Shown: positions 62,271 through 64,000 of the stretch, one piece after another
Numbering within the stretch: position 1 is the stretch's first letter
Layout: each line of letters starts with the position of its first letter
DNA from: Segatella hominis
GTDB taxonomy: Bacteria > Bacteroidota > Bacteroidia > Bacteroidales > Bacteroidaceae
Assembly: GCF_019249725.2 (NCBI RefSeq)
Contig: NZ_CP137559.1
Coordinates: forward strand, 2,129,501 to 2,193,500
DNA length: 64,000 nt
Direction: 5' to 3'
Notes under the pieces: model-generated
Told to the model about the DNA's origin: nothing
What the model saw: the letters and a program-made list of their open reading frames with translations, nothing else
Database searches by the model: none
Program-made: the position numbers and the translations under genes

Positions 62271-62421
62271 CAACGTCAATCAGAACAAACAGCATGATGA
62301 CTTTCAGACAGACATCAGAATGTCTTTCAGAGAGAACATCAATCTGATTTCTGGGCGACAAATTTATATAAATGAATAAGAACATATTGACGTAAAATTT
62401 AAAAAAGAAAGGACATAGATT
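62271..62421 (+). promoter_or_regulatory. 150-nt 5' leader of metY with closing stem
   Basis: ACGTCAAT near the transcript start (62273-62280) is complementary to ATTGACGT just before the start codon region (about 62388). Between them are stems such as CAGACAGACATC/ GAATGTCTTTC and repeated TTTCAGA. A cis-acting RNA is possible. No known S-adenosylmethionine riboswitch pattern is recognised. Confidence 0.4.
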
Positions 62422-63717
62422 ATGAGTACAGAAAAGAAACTTCGCTTTGAGACACTTCAGTTGCATGTAGGTCAGGAAAATCCAGATCCAGCTACCGACG
62501 CTCGTGCGGTGCCTATCTACCAGACCACAAGTTATGTGTTCCGCAACTCTCAGCACGCTGCCGACCGCTTCGGACTCCGTGACGCAGGTAATATCTATGG
62601 TCGCTTGACCAACTCTACACAGGACGTATTCGAAGACCGTGTAGCTGCCCTCGAAGGTGGTGTAGCCGGTTTGGCAGTTGCTTCTGGTGCAGCCGCAGTA
62701 ACCTACGCTCTGCAGAACATCCTTCAGAATGGCGACCACATCGTAGCTGCCGACAACATCTATGGTGGTACTTATAACCTCATCACTCATACATTATCCA
62801 CACAGGGTGTAAGCTACACCATCGTAGATCCTCGCAACTTCGAGCAGGTAGAGGCAGCCATTCAGGACAATACCAAAGCTCTCTATGCAGAGACCTTCGG
62901 AAATCCTAACTCTGATGTAACTGATATCGATAAGTTGGCAGAGATTGCTCATCGCCACAACATCCCATTGATTATCGATAATACCTTCGGCACTCCATAT
63001 CTCATCCGTCCTATCGAGCACGGAGCCGACATCGTGGTTCACTCTGCTACCAAGTTCATCGGCGGTCATGGTTCTTCTCTCGGTGGTGTCATCGTAGATG
63101 GCGGTAAGTTCGACTGGAAGGCAAATGCCGACAAGTTCCCTACCCTCGCTAAGCCAGACCCATCTTATCACGGTGCAGTATTCGCAGATGTAGCAGGAGC
63201 AGCAGCCTTCGTAACCCGTATCCGTGCGGTCATCCTTCGTGATACCGGTGCTACCATCTCTCCATTCAATGCCTGGATTCTTCTTCAGGGCTTGGAGACA
63301 TTGAGCCTCCGTGTAGAGCGTCACGTTCAGAATGCATTGAAGGTGGTAGAATATCTGGAGAACAATCCTAAGGTGGCTAAGGTTAATCACCCAGCCGTTC
63401 CTTCTCATCCAGACCACGAGCTCTACAAGAAGCTCTTCCCTAACGGTGCAGGCTCTATCTTCACCTTCGATATCAAGGGCGGCGAGAAAGAGGCATGGGA
63501 ATTCATCGACCACCTGCGCATCTTCTCATTGTTGGCTAACGTTGCCGATGTGAAGTCACTGGTTATCCACCCAGCAACAACCACCCACTCTCAGTTGAGC
63601 CCAGAGGAGTTGGAGGAGCAGCACATCTATCCTTCTACTGTTCGATTGAGCATCGGTATCGAGAACATCGACGACCTGATCGAGGCACTCGACGAGGCAT
63701 TTACGTATGTTAAGTAA
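62422..63717 (+). CDS. metY: O-acetylhomoserine sulfhydrylase / aminocarboxypropyltransferase
   Basis: The 431-aa pyridoxal-phosphate enzyme makes homocysteine from O-acetylhomoserine and sulfide. Family features are VPIYQTTSYVFRN near the N-terminus, YGRLTNSTQDVFEDRVAALE, the cofactor Lys in VVHSATKFIGGHGSSLGG (about 209) and Asp in IPLIIDNTFGTPYL. Long C-terminal domain SLLANVADVKSLVIHPATTT is typical of the Cys/Met metabolism family. A small membrane ORF and cysK follow on the same strand, giving a sulfide assimilation set. Confidence 0.94.
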   Translation: MSTEKKLRFETLQLHVGQENPDPATDARAVPIYQTTSYVFRNSQHAADRFGLRDAGNIYGRLTNSTQDVFEDRVAALEGGVAGLAVASGAAAVTYALQNILQNGDHIVAADNIYGGTYNLITHTLSTQGVSYTIVDPRNFEQVEAAIQDNTKALYAETFGNPNSDVTDIDKLAEIAHRHNIPLIIDNTFGTPYLIRPIEHGADIVVHSATKFIGGHGSSLGGVIVDGGKFDWKANADKFPTLAKPDPSYHGAVFADVAGAAAFVTRIRAVILRDTGATISPFNAWILLQGLETLSLRVERHVQNALKVVEYLENNPKVAKVNHPAVPSHPDHELYKKLFPNGAGSIFTFDIKGGEKEAWEFIDHLRIFSLLANVADVKSLVIHPATTTHSQLSPEELEEQHIYPSTVRLSIGIENIDDLIEALDEAFTYVK

Positions 63718-63725
63718 AGTTTAAC

Positions 63726-63905
63726 ATGGCACATATAGTATATATAATAATTTTTAGTTTTGGTGTTCTAAGTGAATTATACAGTATACTATTCACAAAC
63801 AGGAAAGAAAAGAATAAGCAGATTAGACGACTTAAAACAGAAAGAGACTTGCTAATTCTTTTACTTTATGGTTACATTCTTATTGATTTATTAATAACAA
63901 AATAG
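63726..63905 (+). CDS. small membrane protein of unknown function (59 aa)
   Basis: The ORF begins 9 nt after the metY stop with ATG-GCA (MAHIVYIIIFSFGVLSELYS) and has two hydrophobic stretches (IVYIIIFSFGVLSELYSILF and LLILLLYGYILIDLLI) around a basic segment (RKEKNKQIRRLKTERD). It ends at TAG 63903-63905, 13 bp before the cysK start. Tight spacing to both neighbours and an uninterrupted frame favour a real gene. Base composition is more AT-rich than metY. I do not recognise a family. Confidence 0.5.
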   Translation: MAHIVYIIIFSFGVLSELYSILFTNRKEKNKQIRRLKTERDLLILLLYGYILIDLLITK

Positions 63906-63917
63906 AAATGAAAAATT

Positions 63918-64000
63918 ATGGCAAAGATATATAAACAGATTACTGATTTAATCGGTAAGACCCCATTGGTAGAATTGGGTAAGTATTCAGCATCCAAGGG
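63918..64000 (+). CDS. cysK: cysteine synthase, 5' part (runs off the window)
   Basis: Only 27 codons are present, reading MAKIYKQITDLIGKTPLVEL then GKYSASKG. The ITDLIGKTPLVEL start is the conserved N-terminus of O-acetylserine sulfhydrylase, which makes cysteine from O-acetylserine and sulfide. The lysine binding the cofactor lies beyond the window. It follows metY and the small membrane ORF on the same strand. Confidence 0.85.
   Translation, partial: MAKIYKQITDLIGKTPLVELGKYSASK

Noticed and set aside
62271..62421. Known SAM riboswitch in front of metY
   Set aside because: None of the core motifs of SAM-I or SAM-II is apparent; only a generic closing stem is visible.
1..64000. tRNA, rRNA or tmRNA genes as attachment targets
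   Set aside because: I looked at the gaps, including the ends of the integrative element, and found no cloverleaf or rRNA sequence.

Overview
The window looks like the chromosome of a gut-type Prevotella/Segatella (Bacteroidota). The signs are Bacteroidota promoters (TTTG, about 20 bp, TAnnTTTG), an HU-like gene followed by a 34-aa smalltalk protein, BspA-type leucine-rich repeat and beta-helix surface proteins with short C-terminal sorting-like tails, DUF3857/transglutaminase genes, and many short intergenic repeats. No rRNA, tRNA or CRISPR array was seen.

Layout. (1) 1-1800: a GGTCA-rich palindromic element, then an HU-like gene and a smalltalk gene. (2) 2.0-22.0 kb: one BspA-like leucine-rich repeat gene on the minus strand appears to be split into three pieces. 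An IS256-family element (20356-21720, 8-bp target duplication) and an integrative mobilizable element (about 2802-19958) lie inside it. Removing both on paper gives a continuous 485-codon reading frame. The mobile region has a tyrosine integrase, excisionase-like proteins, a MobV relaxase, a DUF6371-like primase, a DUF3987 ATPase, an iteron-like cluster, and NUDIX plus HAD cargo. Its left part holds broken surface-protein genes, an IS982 relic and a DUF3857/transglutaminase pair. (3) 22.2-32.2 kb: a tandem duplication of a 4.97-kb unit. Each unit carries a secreted beta-helix adhesin of about 1025 aa, a 360-nt leader with a strong promoter, a decayed AAA ATPase gene and a remnant of a group II intron. 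(4) 32.3-45.3 kb: ammonium assimilation on the minus strand: glnK, amt, a TorF-like porin, then asnB, gltB and gltD. An IS4-like element sits between the porin and what looks like its terminator. (5) 45.5-57.6 kb: a cysteine desulfidase-like protein, a secreted bleomycin-hydrolase-type peptidase, dxs-trkA-trkH, manA, an AAA ATPase plus DUF4435 pair (PARIS-like), and an EamA exporter. (6) 57.7-64.0 kb: a lactate permease, an ECF sigma factor with a likely anti-sigma protein and two envelope proteins, then metY, a small membrane ORF and the start of cysK.

How the genes work together. GlnK and Amt sense and import ammonium, and GltBD and AsnB fix it into glutamate and asparagine. MetY and CysK share sulfide assimilation. 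TrkAH takes up potassium. The accessory half (2-32 kb) is a surface-protein locus reshaped by mobile DNA and duplication. The AAA/DUF4435 pair is the best candidate for an anti-phage function.
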